A DNA stretch of 40,970 bases from Tenacibaculum sp. 1_MG-2023. GTDB lineage: Bacteria; Bacteroidota; Bacteroidia; Flavobacteriales; Flavobacteriaceae. Location: assembly GCF_030547425.1 (NCBI RefSeq), contig NZ_JAUORH010000024.1, positions 1 through 40,970 on the forward strand, read 5' to 3'. Shown here one piece after another: positions 8,534-16,559 of this stretch. The notes beneath the pieces were generated by a model. The model saw only the letters and a list, made by a program, of their open reading frames with translations, was not told the origin of the DNA and made no database searches. Numbering within the stretch: position 1 is the first letter of the stretch; the number at the start of each line of letters is the position of its first letter. Position numbers and translations under genes: made by a program.

Positions 8534-9454
8534 TTACTTAACCAAACGCAACCTGCTTTTATGAATATAACCTTTTTTGTTATCATAAAGAACAAGCCAC
8601 CATTCATCTTTTTGTTCTAAAATTTCAACTAATTTACCAGACTGGATTTGAGAAAGTATTTTAGAAGTAGTATTACTTTTTTCACGCATATTTACATAAC
8701 CGTCTTTATCTACAATTTTAGCAAACTCACTATTTGGATTTATAGTTCCCTCTTCTGAAGAATACAATTTCCACCCTTGATTGTAATATTTTGGGTTAGG
8801 TGAAAACTCGGCTGCTCCAATATCTAAATCTCCCGAGCATGGTATTCTGTAATGACTCCATGCTGTTAATATCTTTTCATTTTTATCTTTATTTATCCAA
8901 CTTCCAAAAAAATAACAGTTAGCATAACTTGGTATATAATCTAAAGTATCATCATAATTTATATTATTATCAGTGTCTTGATACCATAAAACCATTAGCT
9001 TCCCCTTAAAAACACCTCTATTATCTTCTTTCAATTCATAAGTCAATATTGAAAAACCTTGTTTTAAAATTATATCAGAATAAGATACTTCCTCGTCTAG
9101 TTTTTTAGAAAATTTGTATTGTTTTTCTAATAAGAGTTCTCCTTTAAAATTCCTTGTACTTTCAGAGTAAACCTTTGTTTGCCCTTCTATTAGATAGCGA
9201 TTATTATTGATTGTATCACGCTTAATCAAAGTAATAAAAAAATCTATTTTTCTCTTACTTTCTCCAATAAAACCTATATATGGTACTGTGCTATTTGTAA
9301 ACACATCTGTTAAATCAACACTTGTTTCATCTTCAGAATAAGGCACCTCTGTATTCAAAAAATCATCAATAACATCATTCAATTTACAATGATTTTGAGC
9401 ATTTGAGCAGCAAGAAAATAAAAAAAGTAATATAAGTATCTTAATTAATTTCAT
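8534..9454 (-). CDS. Immunity lipoprotein with C-terminal SH3-like domain
   Basis: 306 aa, ATG start overlapping the effector end by 14 bases. The signal peptide is MKLIKILILLFLFSCC. Residues about 20-235 are a beta-rich domain I do not recognise. Residues about 245-306 match the bacterial SH3 pattern (GYVNMREKSNTTSKILSQI ... KGYIHKSRL), a fold often found bound to cell-wall peptides. An SH3 domain in an immunity protein could bind peptidoglycan stem peptides or the toxin. It is by position the antitoxin of the DUF5675-like module upstream. Confidence 0.8.
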   Translation of the reverse strand: MKLIKILILLFLFSCCSNAQNHCKLNDVIDDFLNTEVPYSEDETSVDLTDVFTNSTVPYIGFIGESKRKIDFFITLIKRDTINNNRYLIEGQTKVYSESTRNFKGELLLEKQYKFSKKLDEEVSYSDIILKQGFSILTYELKEDNRGVFKGKLMVLWYQDTDNNINYDDTLDYIPSYANCYFFGSWINKDKNEKILTAWSHYRIPCSGDLDIGAAEFSPNPKYYNQGWKLYSSEEGTINPNSEFAKIVDKDGYVNMREKSNTTSKILSQIQSGKLVEILEQKDEWWLVLYDNKKGYIHKSRLRLVK

Positions 9455-10082
9455 CGGTAATAACTATTTTAACATTATCTATTCCTTTTTCTTCAATTTT
9501 ATTAAGGATTTTATACAATGTACTTACAGAATCTTCTATACTAATATTTTTAGTACTCTTACTCCGGTCTAATGATGTACCTGGTAATAGACAACCTACA
9601 GACCATCTACCATCTGTCCCTGCATGCATTAAAATCCCTCTCGATTTAGAAACCTTATCATTATATAAACATATAAAACCCTTACTTAACTCTGGAAAAT
9701 CTAAATTAAATTTTTTACCATATTTTCCATCTTTAGTGTATAATTTTTTATTGTACTTAGTTGTGTTATGCCATTTAATATTATACTTACCAACAGGAAT
9801 TCTTTTGTCTAATCCACTTTTAATAGTTTCCTCTCCATATGGTTCGCAAATAAAACCTGAAAGGTTATCAAATGTAAATTCTCCAAAAGTTGCACTTTTA
9901 GAATTTTGAGTAACCCACTTCTCCCATTTTCTATTGATATAAATAATATTTGGATCTTTACCATTATTTAACTCAAACCAATTACCATCACCATAATGCC
10001 AAAAGTTTGGACGGTTATCAAAAATTTCCTCATATTTTACTTCTAACCAATTTTGATTTTCAGGCTCTGCATCAACGACCAT
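9441..10082 (-). CDS. Headless T6SS effector module with DUF5675-like domain
   Basis: About 213 aa from the ATG at 10082. It starts inside the delivery domain (MVVDAEPENQNWLEV), passes DGNWFEL, and continues into a domain matching the DUF5675 pattern: R-I-P-V-G-K-Y near the middle, then LMHAGTDGRWSVGCLLPG. The arrangement H-x-G...S-x-G-C is like the active site of YkuD L,D-transpeptidases, so a cysteine enzyme acting on peptidoglycan peptides is plausible (inference). The open frame continues upstream of the ATG into a lipoprotein signal peptide fragment (see 10083-10295) but has no start codon there. It overlaps its immunity gene by 14 bases. Confidence 0.7.
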   Translation of the reverse strand: MVVDAEPENQNWLEVKYEEIFDNRPNFWHYGDGNWFELNNGKDPNIIYINRKWEKWVTQNSKSATFGEFTFDNLSGFICEPYGEETIKSGLDKRIPVGKYNIKWHNTTKYNKKLYTKDGKYGKKFNLDFPELSKGFICLYNDKVSKSRGILMHAGTDGRWSVGCLLPGTSLDRSKSTKNISIEDSVSTLYKILNKIEEKGIDNVKIVITDEIN

Positions 10083-10295
10083 AAACAACTTTGTTTTTTT
10101 GTCAGTTGTTTTATTTAAAGCTTCTCTGTATTTTTTCTGATCTTTCTCTTCTTTAGGTGATAGTGTAACTGCGTCTATTGCGAAGTTTCTAAAATCTTCG
10201 GCATTTGATATGTTCTTTTTACAACTAATTATAAAAACTAATAGAATTAGAGTAAATATTTTTATTTCTCATTTTCTTTTTTTTAAAAAACTCAT
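10083..10295 (-). pseudogene. Fusion scar: lipoprotein signal peptide joined to effector delivery domain
   Basis: From ATG 10295 the sequence copies the start of the lipoprotein gene 2244-3134 (MSF, basic stretch, then ILLVFIISC). At about 10215-10221 it switches directly to delivery-domain sequence (KKNISNAEDFRNFAID) that runs in frame into 9441-10082. The signal-peptide core and the effector share one frame, but the ATG is out of frame because of one extra A in the A5 run near 10266. Removing one A would open a single frame from 10295 to 9441. Confidence 0.7.
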
Positions 10296-10820
10296 ATATT
10301 TCTGTTTTTATTATACACAGATACATACTATTAATTAACCAGCTGCCCCCATACCTTCCAATAAAATCTCTCCCTCTTTTGTTTTAATAAAATAAAAAAT
10401 CAATGTGCTTTCACTAGAATATTCTTCTCCATCATCTATAATCTTAACCATATAATTATAATAAACAGGCAATAGGTTGCAGTCAACATCATCTTCTTTT
10501 ATTTCAAAGATTGGCTTAGCATCATTTTTTAAAGCCTGTTCAAAAAGTTCATTGGGAAACTTTTCAAATGTTTCTATATAATTTTCAGATAAGTACTCAG
10601 ACATATCCTTTTTTAAATATTCTTTACTAATTTTTTGTAAAAGAGAAGATATTTTTACACTATCCTTACTTTGAAAACAATCTGAATTATTCTTATTTGT
10701 TTTTCTTTCAATAGAACTTTCTATTTCAACTTGTTTTGAAGTTTTAACTTCTATACTCTCTTTTCCTTTCTTTCCACAAGAAAAAAATGTAAAAATTAAA
10801 ATTAACAATAGGTGTTTCAT
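10221..10820 (-). repeat. Direct repeat copy B (copy A at 3060-3659)
   Basis: Near-identical to 3060-3659, offset 7161. It contains the whole immunity gene 10335-10820, the spacer, and the truncated start of the next lipoprotein gene, ending at the fusion scar. Confidence 0.85.
10335..10820 (-). CDS. Immunity lipoprotein for the TIGR02594-type amidase
   Basis: 161 aa. I choose ATG 10820 (MKHLLLILIFTFFSC, lipobox Cys15) rather than the longer frame, which runs through the effector stop. It starts seven bases after the effector TAA. Nearly identical to 3174-3659. The first 30 mature residues are a Lys/Glu/Ser/Thr linker. The rest is a small domain with Cys in SDCFQS and VDCNLLPVYYNY. Expected to block the amidase in the periplasm. 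Confidence 0.85.
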   Translation of the reverse strand: MKHLLLILIFTFFSCGKKGKESIEVKTSKQVEIESSIERKTNKNNSDCFQSKDSVKISSLLQKISKEYLKKDMSEYLSENYIETFEKFPNELFEQALKNDAKPIFEIKEDDVDCNLLPVYYNYMVKIIDDGEEYSSESTLIFYFIKTKEGEILLEGMGAAG

Positions 10821-10827
10821 AATATAT

Positions 10828-11883
10828 TTATCTTGTAGTTTTAAATGAACCATCTGCATTTACAGTCATTTCTTTAAGCTTTTTTTCTTCATCTGTGACT
10901 TTATAATTTTTGGGTTTTGATATCGATTTTTCTTTACCAATAGTCACAGTACCATACCTAATCTGTTGTTCTCCTGAACTCTTACCTCCTTGATTCCCTC
11001 CTAAATAAACATACTTATTCTTTTTTGTGTTTTTACCAACTATAAAAGCTGTATGGGAATACTTTAATGTTATTACTGCTCCATAAAAAGCTTCGCATTT
11101 TTCTCCATTCTCCCAATTTTTTGGTGTCCAATCAAAGGCTAATGAATTGTAACTTCCCCCTTTACTTTCATTAGTTCCTTTATAGTCTTTAGTTTGTTCA
11201 AAGCACCAATTTACAAAAGAAGCACACCATGATACTACATCTGTCCATTCTGTTTTCTTTCCGTAATGCGACTTCCCTAATGTTGTACTTTTATGATAAT
11301 AATCTTTGATTCGTTCTTTTAATGGTGATTTATTTTCATTTATACCTTTAAAGGTTTCATATTCTTGTTCTGCAAACTCCATCCAGGGAGCTCTTTGTTG
11401 TTTCCCCAACTCAAACCATTTACCATCTATATCAAGCCAATACTTAGGAGTAGTTCTTTTATCTGGTTCTCCGTTTTTATCAGGATTTCTTCCATTATAC
11501 ACTACCTTTATATCATTAGGAGTGTGGGCATCAACTAATAAGTACATAAATGCCTTTTTATCCTTAAGCTTATCTAACTCTTCTTTTTCTCTTCTGGTAT
11601 CTTTATCCCCTAAGATTATTTTAAAAATTGCCCAATCTTTAAAATCAGTTTTATTGGTTATTTTATCATCTTTCGCATAAGCTCCTACGACTGCTTCTGC
11701 TTCTGTGTTTATACCCTTATCAGATTGTAACATTAAACCTTTTTCTTCAGTTTCTAACCTTACCTTATCGACCTTTCCTTGTTTAACATTTAACCGAACT
11801 TTTTTATTTGACAAGTTTGATGTTTTTACAACTACATAAACTTCATCTCCTAAATTTGCTGACTTTAAACTCTTAAAAGTCAC
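10828..11883 (-). CDS. T6SS effector with TIGR02594/CHAP-like amidase toxin (5'-broken)
   Basis: 351 aa from a GTG at 11883. Residues 1-155 are the delivery domain (GDEVY at 12-16). WFEL lies at about 156-159. The toxin begins QQRAPWMEFAEQEYETFKG and carries SWCASFVNWCFEQ, the signature around the catalytic Cys of TIGR02594-type peptidoglycan amidases, and a later His in KYSHTAFIVG. The frame stays open upstream into a shortened LysM (11884-12000), but that is fused to part of another gene and has no ATG. GTG 11883 corresponds to Val95 of the intact effector at 16537-17958 and is unlikely to be the native start. A stored or dead-headed effector with an intact toxin tip is likely. Confidence 0.75.
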   Translation of the reverse strand: MTFKSLKSANLGDEVYVVVKTSNLSNKKVRLNVKQGKVDKVRLETEEKGLMLQSDKGINTEAEAVVGAYAKDDKITNKTDFKDWAIFKIILGDKDTRREKEELDKLKDKKAFMYLLVDAHTPNDIKVVYNGRNPDKNGEPDKRTTPKYWLDIDGKWFELGKQQRAPWMEFAEQEYETFKGINENKSPLKERIKDYYHKSTTLGKSHYGKKTEWTDVVSWCASFVNWCFEQTKDYKGTNESKGGSYNSLAFDWTPKNWENGEKCEAFYGAVITLKYSHTAFIVGKNTKKNKYVYLGGNQGGKSSGEQQIRYGTVTIGKEKSISKPKNYKVTDEEKKLKEMTVNADGSFKTTR

Positions 11884-12197
11884 TTTATCTCCTATTTTTT
11901 CTTTTTTAGGCTGTGAGCCAATGTTTAGAGTTTTTCCTACATAAATGGTGTCGTTGGTTAAGCCATTGTCTGCTTTTATTTTTGCTATTTTACTTAATGA
12001 ATCCTGAACTACTAATTTTATAAGTTTCTTTTTTTACTTTTGGAGTATCTCTTTCTCCTATTATTTCTCCTTCTTCATCTAATAATAGCCAATTTTCTTT
12101 TATTTTATCTATTATTATCTCAGATAATTTATCATTAAATATAAAATCGTACTTTAAAACCAATTCAAAACTAAAACGATTATAAACAATTAAATAT
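11884..12197 (-). pseudogene. Chimeric scar: 3' end of immunity gene fused to a shortened LysM
   Basis: 12003-12195 repeats the 3' part of the lipoprotein gene 12896-14176 with scattered changes, including the coding region for its YKISSSGF end. At about 11990-12003 it changes to the LysM of an effector, which then runs in frame into 10828-11883. The shared string CTTAATG at the switch is present in both parents. The LysM has also lost about 24 bp (KKHNTTVA) between two TTTTTGCTA-like repeats. It encodes no complete protein. Confidence 0.75.
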
Positions 12198-12785
12198 CTA
12201 TTTTTTTTCTATTACTCCTTTTTTATTTATTTTGTAAGAAGTCTTTATAGTATCTTTTTTCAAAACTTGCTGAGTTTCTAAATTTTCTACTACTGAAACT
12301 TTAAATACATCTAAATCCAGAGATTTTTTAAACAAATAATAATCAGAATACTCATACTTCTCTACATTACCATCAGGAGCAGTATTGTAATACACTAATA
12401 ACTTAGAAAGTTGCTTACCTTGATTATCTAACGTTACTATATATTCATCATAATTTCCAAAATCATAATATGAAAATAAAACAAGTACAGAAAATTCATT
12501 GCTTTTAACAATGATCTTAAAATCATTATCAGAATGGTAATCCTCCAATTCTATTTTTATTTTATCCTCATCTAATGGAATTGCATCATCATTGTTAATT
12601 TGAAAATATGGCAATTGTTCTGACGTACCTTGTTGTTGAATAGACGTATCTTCTACTTTTACATCACTTTGTTTATTTAACTCAACATCTTCTTTGTCAA
12701 TACTTCCTTCCTTTGTTTCTGAATTCCTACAATTTAACAGTACAACAGACAGTAAACTAATAATTAAAACCTTAAATAATTTCAT
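12198..12785 (-). CDS. Orphan immunity-type lipoprotein
   Basis: 195 aa, ATG start, signal peptide MKLFKVLIISLLSVVLLNCRN with lipobox Cys. A Glu/Asp/Lys/Gln-rich linker (about residues 20-60) precedes a domain with LSKLLVYYN and a C-terminal YKINKKGVIEKK. The ending pattern groups it with 12896-14176 and 1387-2064. Its upstream neighbour is the next lipoprotein gene, not a toxin, so it is an orphan or an extra immunity gene of the M15 cassette. Confidence 0.75.
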   Translation of the reverse strand: MKLFKVLIISLLSVVLLNCRNSETKEGSIDKEDVELNKQSDVKVEDTSIQQQGTSEQLPYFQINNDDAIPLDEDKIKIELEDYHSDNDFKIIVKSNEFSVLVLFSYYDFGNYDEYIVTLDNQGKQLSKLLVYYNTAPDGNVEKYEYSDYYLFKKSLDLDVFKVSVVENLETQQVLKKDTIKTSYKINKKGVIEKK

Positions 12786-12817
12786 TCGTTATATCTTTTT
12801 TTGATTTTATAAAAAAC

Positions 12818-12892
12818 TTATCCTTCAAACTCCCCACAATCATGAATCTCAAACTTTTTTAAGTCCTTTTTAATCACATAGAATTTATAGAT
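12818..12892 (-). pseudogene. 3' fragment of an immunity lipoprotein (copy of 6121-6726)
   Basis: The minus strand reads KFYVIKKDLKKFEIHDCGEF then E-G-stop, clearly homologous to the last 23 residues of the protein at 6121-6726. It has no start and lies in the gap between two lipoprotein genes. Confidence 0.75.
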
Positions 12893-12895
12893 TAT

Positions 12896-14176
12896 CTATT
12901 TCTTAATGAATCCTGAACTACTAATTTTATAAGTTTCTTTTTCTTTTTTTACTTTTGGAGTATCTCTTTCACCTATTATTTCTCCTTCTTCATCTAATAA
13001 CAGCCAATCTTCTTCTATTTTATCTATTATTATCTCAGATAATTTATCATTAAATATAAAATCGTACTTTAAAACCAATTCAAAACCAAAACGATTATAA
13101 ACAATTAAATAATCTATTTGTTCTCCATTGTGGTTAAATATGTTTAACTGAAAACTAACCCCTGGAATATCATTTTCTCCATAATATTGAACAAAACTTC
13201 CTATAGTAATGTAATCATCTTTTACCTGTTTAAAGAAAGGATAGTACTTTTTCTCTGTTATATTATAAAAAAAGTTACCGTTATCATGTTCTGTTTTATT
13301 ACTATTAAAAAAAGAATGAACACATTTATCATAAATATTTAAGCTATCTTTTTTTATAAAGTACCCTGAATCATCCTCTCTTGTATAATTTCTTATACTT
13401 TTTTCTAGTTTAATTTTACTATAGTTAGATATACTCTCAATACATTTTTGAAAATCATTCTTCTTTATAAAAGAACCTGTATCATTTACTGTAAACTCTT
13501 CTGAACTTAACAATTTATATTCAGAGCTTAAGTCATGTCCTTTAACTAGAAAATCATATACATATATGTGTAAGTTTTCATCAACAAAAAATACTTTTTC
13601 ATTCTGTATATACATAGCCCCTAAATATTCACCCTTATAGCTTTGTGTAAAATACTCAGTAGTATTTAAAACTTCTATTTCTGCTATTATATTATTTTGA
13701 GAATCTATTGTTACTAAATATCCTCTATTGGCTTCTTCACTTTCAGCATTGAATACTTTTTCAGACATGTCCTTTCCTATCGTGGTTACATAACAAAGTG
13801 AATAGTTTCCTGTTCTATATAACACCCCATATGGATAATTCACAGTATTCCTTTCAATATACTCTATTTTAATATTATTTGGTAAATAAAATGTTTTTTT
13901 TATATCTGGGATTTCTAATCCTTCTCCCTCTATTTTAGGGTTTAGCTCTTTTAATTTTCTATACCCTAAAATTGCTTTTCCGAAATGCAATTCATCAAAC
14001 CAACCTAGGTCATTGTATTCATATTTAATTAAATCTTCATTTCCAAAAGGTAAATTATTAACCTTGGGGGTTTTTGATTGCTCATTTTTAGCAATCAGTT
14101 TTTGGTTTCTTTTGTTGTTATTTTGTTGTTTACAAGAAACAGTCAAAACAAGCAGAAAAATTATTATCCTTTTCAT
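12896..14176 (-). CDS. Large immunity lipoprotein for the M15-type effector 14176-15678
   Basis: 426 aa. The start ATG overlaps the effector stop by one base (TAATG), so translation is coupled. The signal peptide MKRIIIFLLVLTVSCKQQ has lipobox Cys15, and the following residues are Gln/Asn/Lys-rich. The mature protein is about twice the size of the other immunity proteins here. It could be two related domains: the C-terminal part (FQLNIFNHNGEQIDYLIVYN to the YKISSSGFIKK end) resembles the smaller lipoproteins at 12198 and 1387. A copy of its 3' part lies at 12003-12195. Confidence 0.8.
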   Translation of the reverse strand: MKRIIIFLLVLTVSCKQQNNNKRNQKLIAKNEQSKTPKVNNLPFGNEDLIKYEYNDLGWFDELHFGKAILGYRKLKELNPKIEGEGLEIPDIKKTFYLPNNIKIEYIERNTVNYPYGVLYRTGNYSLCYVTTIGKDMSEKVFNAESEEANRGYLVTIDSQNNIIAEIEVLNTTEYFTQSYKGEYLGAMYIQNEKVFFVDENLHIYVYDFLVKGHDLSSEYKLLSSEEFTVNDTGSFIKKNDFQKCIESISNYSKIKLEKSIRNYTREDDSGYFIKKDSLNIYDKCVHSFFNSNKTEHDNGNFFYNITEKKYYPFFKQVKDDYITIGSFVQYYGENDIPGVSFQLNIFNHNGEQIDYLIVYNRFGFELVLKYDFIFNDKLSEIIIDKIEEDWLLLDEEGEIIGERDTPKVKKEKETYKISSSGFIKK

Positions 14177-15678
14177 TATTTCTTATAATTTGGAGTAAAG
14201 CTACCTGAATGTAGATGATCGTTATGATATTTATCTTTGGTTCCATGTGTATAACTCATACTACTACCTACATAGTGTAACTTAAACCCAAAGTCCCATA
14301 AAGCATTAATAAATTTTTGTTCATCCGTTTTTTTGCTTAAATAACATGTGTCAATACTTTGTCCATTAACATGAGTTGTACTAGGATAACAGCTAGAATC
14401 TTCATAAGATGACCCAGTGGATTTAACATCATTAAATCCACATTTCGCAAGAGCTCCAAGAAATCCTGCAAATAGTTCTGGATTAGAGTAAACTCTTAAT
14501 GTTTCATGAAAAGTAAATTTTATTTTTGTATTTCCTTTTGAATAGTTCACCTCTTTCATTTTGACTAATTTTACTTTCCCTGTGCCTTTCTCATATATTC
14601 TATACTTAATTCTAAAGCTCCCTTTTGTTATTATATCTCCATCTGAATAAATCCTTGTTTCTTCTGCATCAACCCCTTCTTTATCATATGTTATAGTCTT
14701 TACAGCTGTCTGTTTATCTTCCTCCTTTTCCTCATCTTCTCTAAATCTATTAGATGATAATGTTTTCCCCTTTTTAAGTTTATCTACTTCAATAACATCA
14801 AAGTTCCCTAAACTATGTTTGCCTCCTTCTTTATCATGATAGATATAACTCACTTCTTTCAATCCTTTAAAATCTAGTTTACTTATTTCTCCCGTATGAT
14901 AAATATTTATGATATTTTGATTTATTAACTCAAACCATTTACCTTCCCCATAATACCAAAGATTAGGACGGTTATCAAAAAACTCTTCGTATTTTACTTC
15001 AAACCAATTTTGATTTTCAGGCTCTGCATCTACAACCATAAACAGCTTCGTTTTTTTATCTGTTGTTTTATTTAGAGCTTCTCTGTATTTTTTCTGATCT
15101 TTCTCATCTTTAGGTGATAGTGTAACTGCGTCTATTGCGAAGTTTCTAAAATCTTCGGCATTTGATATGTTCTTTTTATTTTGCTCTGTAAATCTGCTTA
15201 CATACGTTTCTACAACACTAGTTTTTTTGCTATCCTGTTGTAAAACTATAGAACTATCTTTTGCTACCAAACAATCTTTTTCGGCTTGTTTTAAACTTAA
15301 CTTTATACGTTTATTAGCCATATTTTCAGTTTCAACCACCATATACACCTCATCTCCTAAATTAGCATTAGCTAGTTTTGTAAACTCTATTTTTGGCAGA
15401 ATTAAAGGAATATCAATACAATCTCCTTTTGTATATGAGTCTTTTTTAAGTACCTCTACTATGTGAGCAACTGTTGTCTGCTGTTGCTTTTTTTGTAAAC
15501 CTCCCTTAATGTTTTTATAAATAATTGTTGCTATCTTTTCCTTACGAGCTTTTGTACTTGTATTATTGCTCCCTTTGAAAGTATAACTTTCAGTTTCTCC
15601 TGTTTTTTTTGCCTTTAATTTCTTTTTGAGCTCTTTACCTTCTAACTTTTTATTGGTATTTGGAGATTTATAGAACAT
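14176..15678 (-). CDS. T6SS effector: delivery domain plus M15/LAS-type peptidoglycan peptidase
   Basis: 500 aa, ATG start. Residues 1-90 are Lys-rich and unassigned, with no LysM. The delivery domain spans about 98-247 (GDEVYMVVETEN at 108-119). WFEL is at 248-251. A linker runs to about 400 and the toxin follows. THVNGQSID places His436 and Asp443 as H-x6-D, and H485-N-D-H488-L-H490 supplies the second metal and catalytic cluster, the M15/LAS pattern for D,D-peptidases. The frame stays open upstream (…YFLDCRWDIENEKK before Met1) up to a TAA at 15772, so the N-terminus may be shortened. It is followed by, and overlaps, its immunity gene. Confidence 0.8.
   Translation of the reverse strand: MFYKSPNTNKKLEGKELKKKLKAKKTGETESYTFKGSNNTSTKARKEKIATIIYKNIKGGLQKKQQQTTVAHIVEVLKKDSYTKGDCIDIPLILPKIEFTKLANANLGDEVYMVVETENMANKRIKLSLKQAEKDCLVAKDSSIVLQQDSKKTSVVETYVSRFTEQNKKNISNAEDFRNFAIDAVTLSPKDEKDQKKYREALNKTTDKKTKLFMVVDAEPENQNWFEVKYEEFFDNRPNLWYYGEGKWFELINQNIINIYHTGEISKLDFKGLKEVSYIYHDKEGGKHSLGNFDVIEVDKLKKGKTLSSNRFREDEEKEEDKQTAVKTITYDKEGVDAEETRIYSDGDIITKGSFRIKYRIYEKGTGKVKLVKMKEVNYSKGNTKIKFTFHETLRVYSNPELFAGFLGALAKCGFNDVKSTGSSYEDSSCYPSTTHVNGQSIDTCYLSKKTDEQKFINALWDFGFKLHYVGSSMSYTHGTKDKYHNDHLHSGSFTPNYKK
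14789..15097 (-). repeat. Direct repeat copy B of effector linker (copy A at 8148-8456)
   Basis: Nearly identical to 8148-8456 at the same spacing throughout. It spans the GKWFEL boundary, whereas the toxin sequences beyond it are only distantly related. Confidence 0.85.
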
Positions 15679-15969
15679 TTTTTTTTCGTTTTCTATATCC
15701 CATCTACAATCTAAAAAGTATTCTTTAAACTTTTCAGGAAACTTCTTTTTGAATTTATTAACTTGTTTTGGTTATTCTTCTCCTTCTCCTTTTATATTTA
15801 TAGTTTTTTGTATTGCACTAGCAGATAAAATTTCACTATCATATGATTGAACAGAATCTAATTTACCTTCATTTTTTGTGACCGCTATTATAATATCGTT
15901 ATCCCGTTTTATTGCTGTTTTACAACTAAAAAAAAGAAATAGAATTATTATTACTTTAGTATATTTCAT
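15679..15969 (-). pseudogene. Truncated lipoprotein start in frame with the effector 14176-15678
   Basis: ATG 15969 begins MKYTKVIIILFLFFSCKTAI, nearly identical to the signal peptide of 6121-6726, followed by about 40 unrelated residues and a TAA at 15772-15774. The same frame then stays open without interruption through PKQVNKFKKKFPEKFKEYF into the effector at 15678. So a lipoprotein 5' end has been joined to an effector N-terminal region, with one stop codon between them. A 65-aa lipoprotein could still be made. Confidence 0.6.
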
Positions 15970-16091
15970 ATTAGAATTTATAACTTTTTAGCCCCATATA
16001 AAATAGTATTTAAAAATCTAGCTCCTCTCCTTGTTAGGAGCTTCTGCATTTGCTCTACATATATAAAGTATTGAGTATAGAAAGGAGCAAA

Positions 16092-16559
16092 TTAGTTTTC
16101 AAAGTTTAATTCTTCTATTTTATCCTCACAAATAGATTTATCAATTTTAAGAGAAGTAGAATTAAAATCAGATGTTTCTATATTGAAACTTCCTTTTTTC
16201 AAAGAGTCTATTTTAGTATTATTTTTGTTAAAATAAATTGTTTTATAGAACATAGGTCTGACACTAGAATATTCATAAAATAATGTATTAAAATTATCCT
16301 CTCTTAAAATTTCAAAATGATGAAAGTTAACTTCATCTATAGGTGTTTTTAAAATGGTATCTTGATATTCACATAAGTCATTTTTTATATATAAGATGTT
16401 ATAATGATAATTTACACCTGACACTTCTTTTAACTCAATCATATTACCTGAGCTATCTTTAACATTCCTCTCCTGCTTCTTATTACCTGATTTGCAACAA
16501 ATAAAAAAGCAAACAAGTAAGAAAAAAAATAGGTCTTTACTCTTTATTATAGTTTTCAT
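16092..16559 (-). CDS. Immunity lipoprotein for the muramidase effector
   Basis: 155 aa, ATG start overlapping the effector 3' end by 23 bases. The signal peptide MKTIIKSKDLFFFLLVCFFICCK ends in tandem Cys, the second being the likely lipidated one. The mature domain is small and has two further Cys (DLCEYQ, SICEDK). It does not resemble known lysozyme inhibitors that I recognise. By position it is the periplasmic antitoxin of the N-acetylmuramidase. About 110 bp downstream are non-coding and contain CTCCT...AGGAG complementarity near 16021-16040, possibly a weak terminator hairpin. Confidence 0.8.
   Translation of the reverse strand: MKTIIKSKDLFFFLLVCFFICCKSGNKKQERNVKDSSGNMIELKEVSGVNYHYNILYIKNDLCEYQDTILKTPIDEVNFHHFEILREDNFNTLFYEYSSVRPMFYKTIYFNKNNTKIDSLKKGSFNIETSDFNSTSLKIDKSICEDKIEELNFEN

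Noticed and set aside
11306..11680. Plus-strand ORF of 124 aa inside the amidase effector
   Set aside because: Antisense of the well-supported delivery domain. Equivalent frames over the sister copies are broken.
15167..15466. Plus-strand ORF of 99 aa inside the M15 effector
   Set aside because: Antisense shadow of the delivery domain, Ser/Leu/Phe-rich, no start context.
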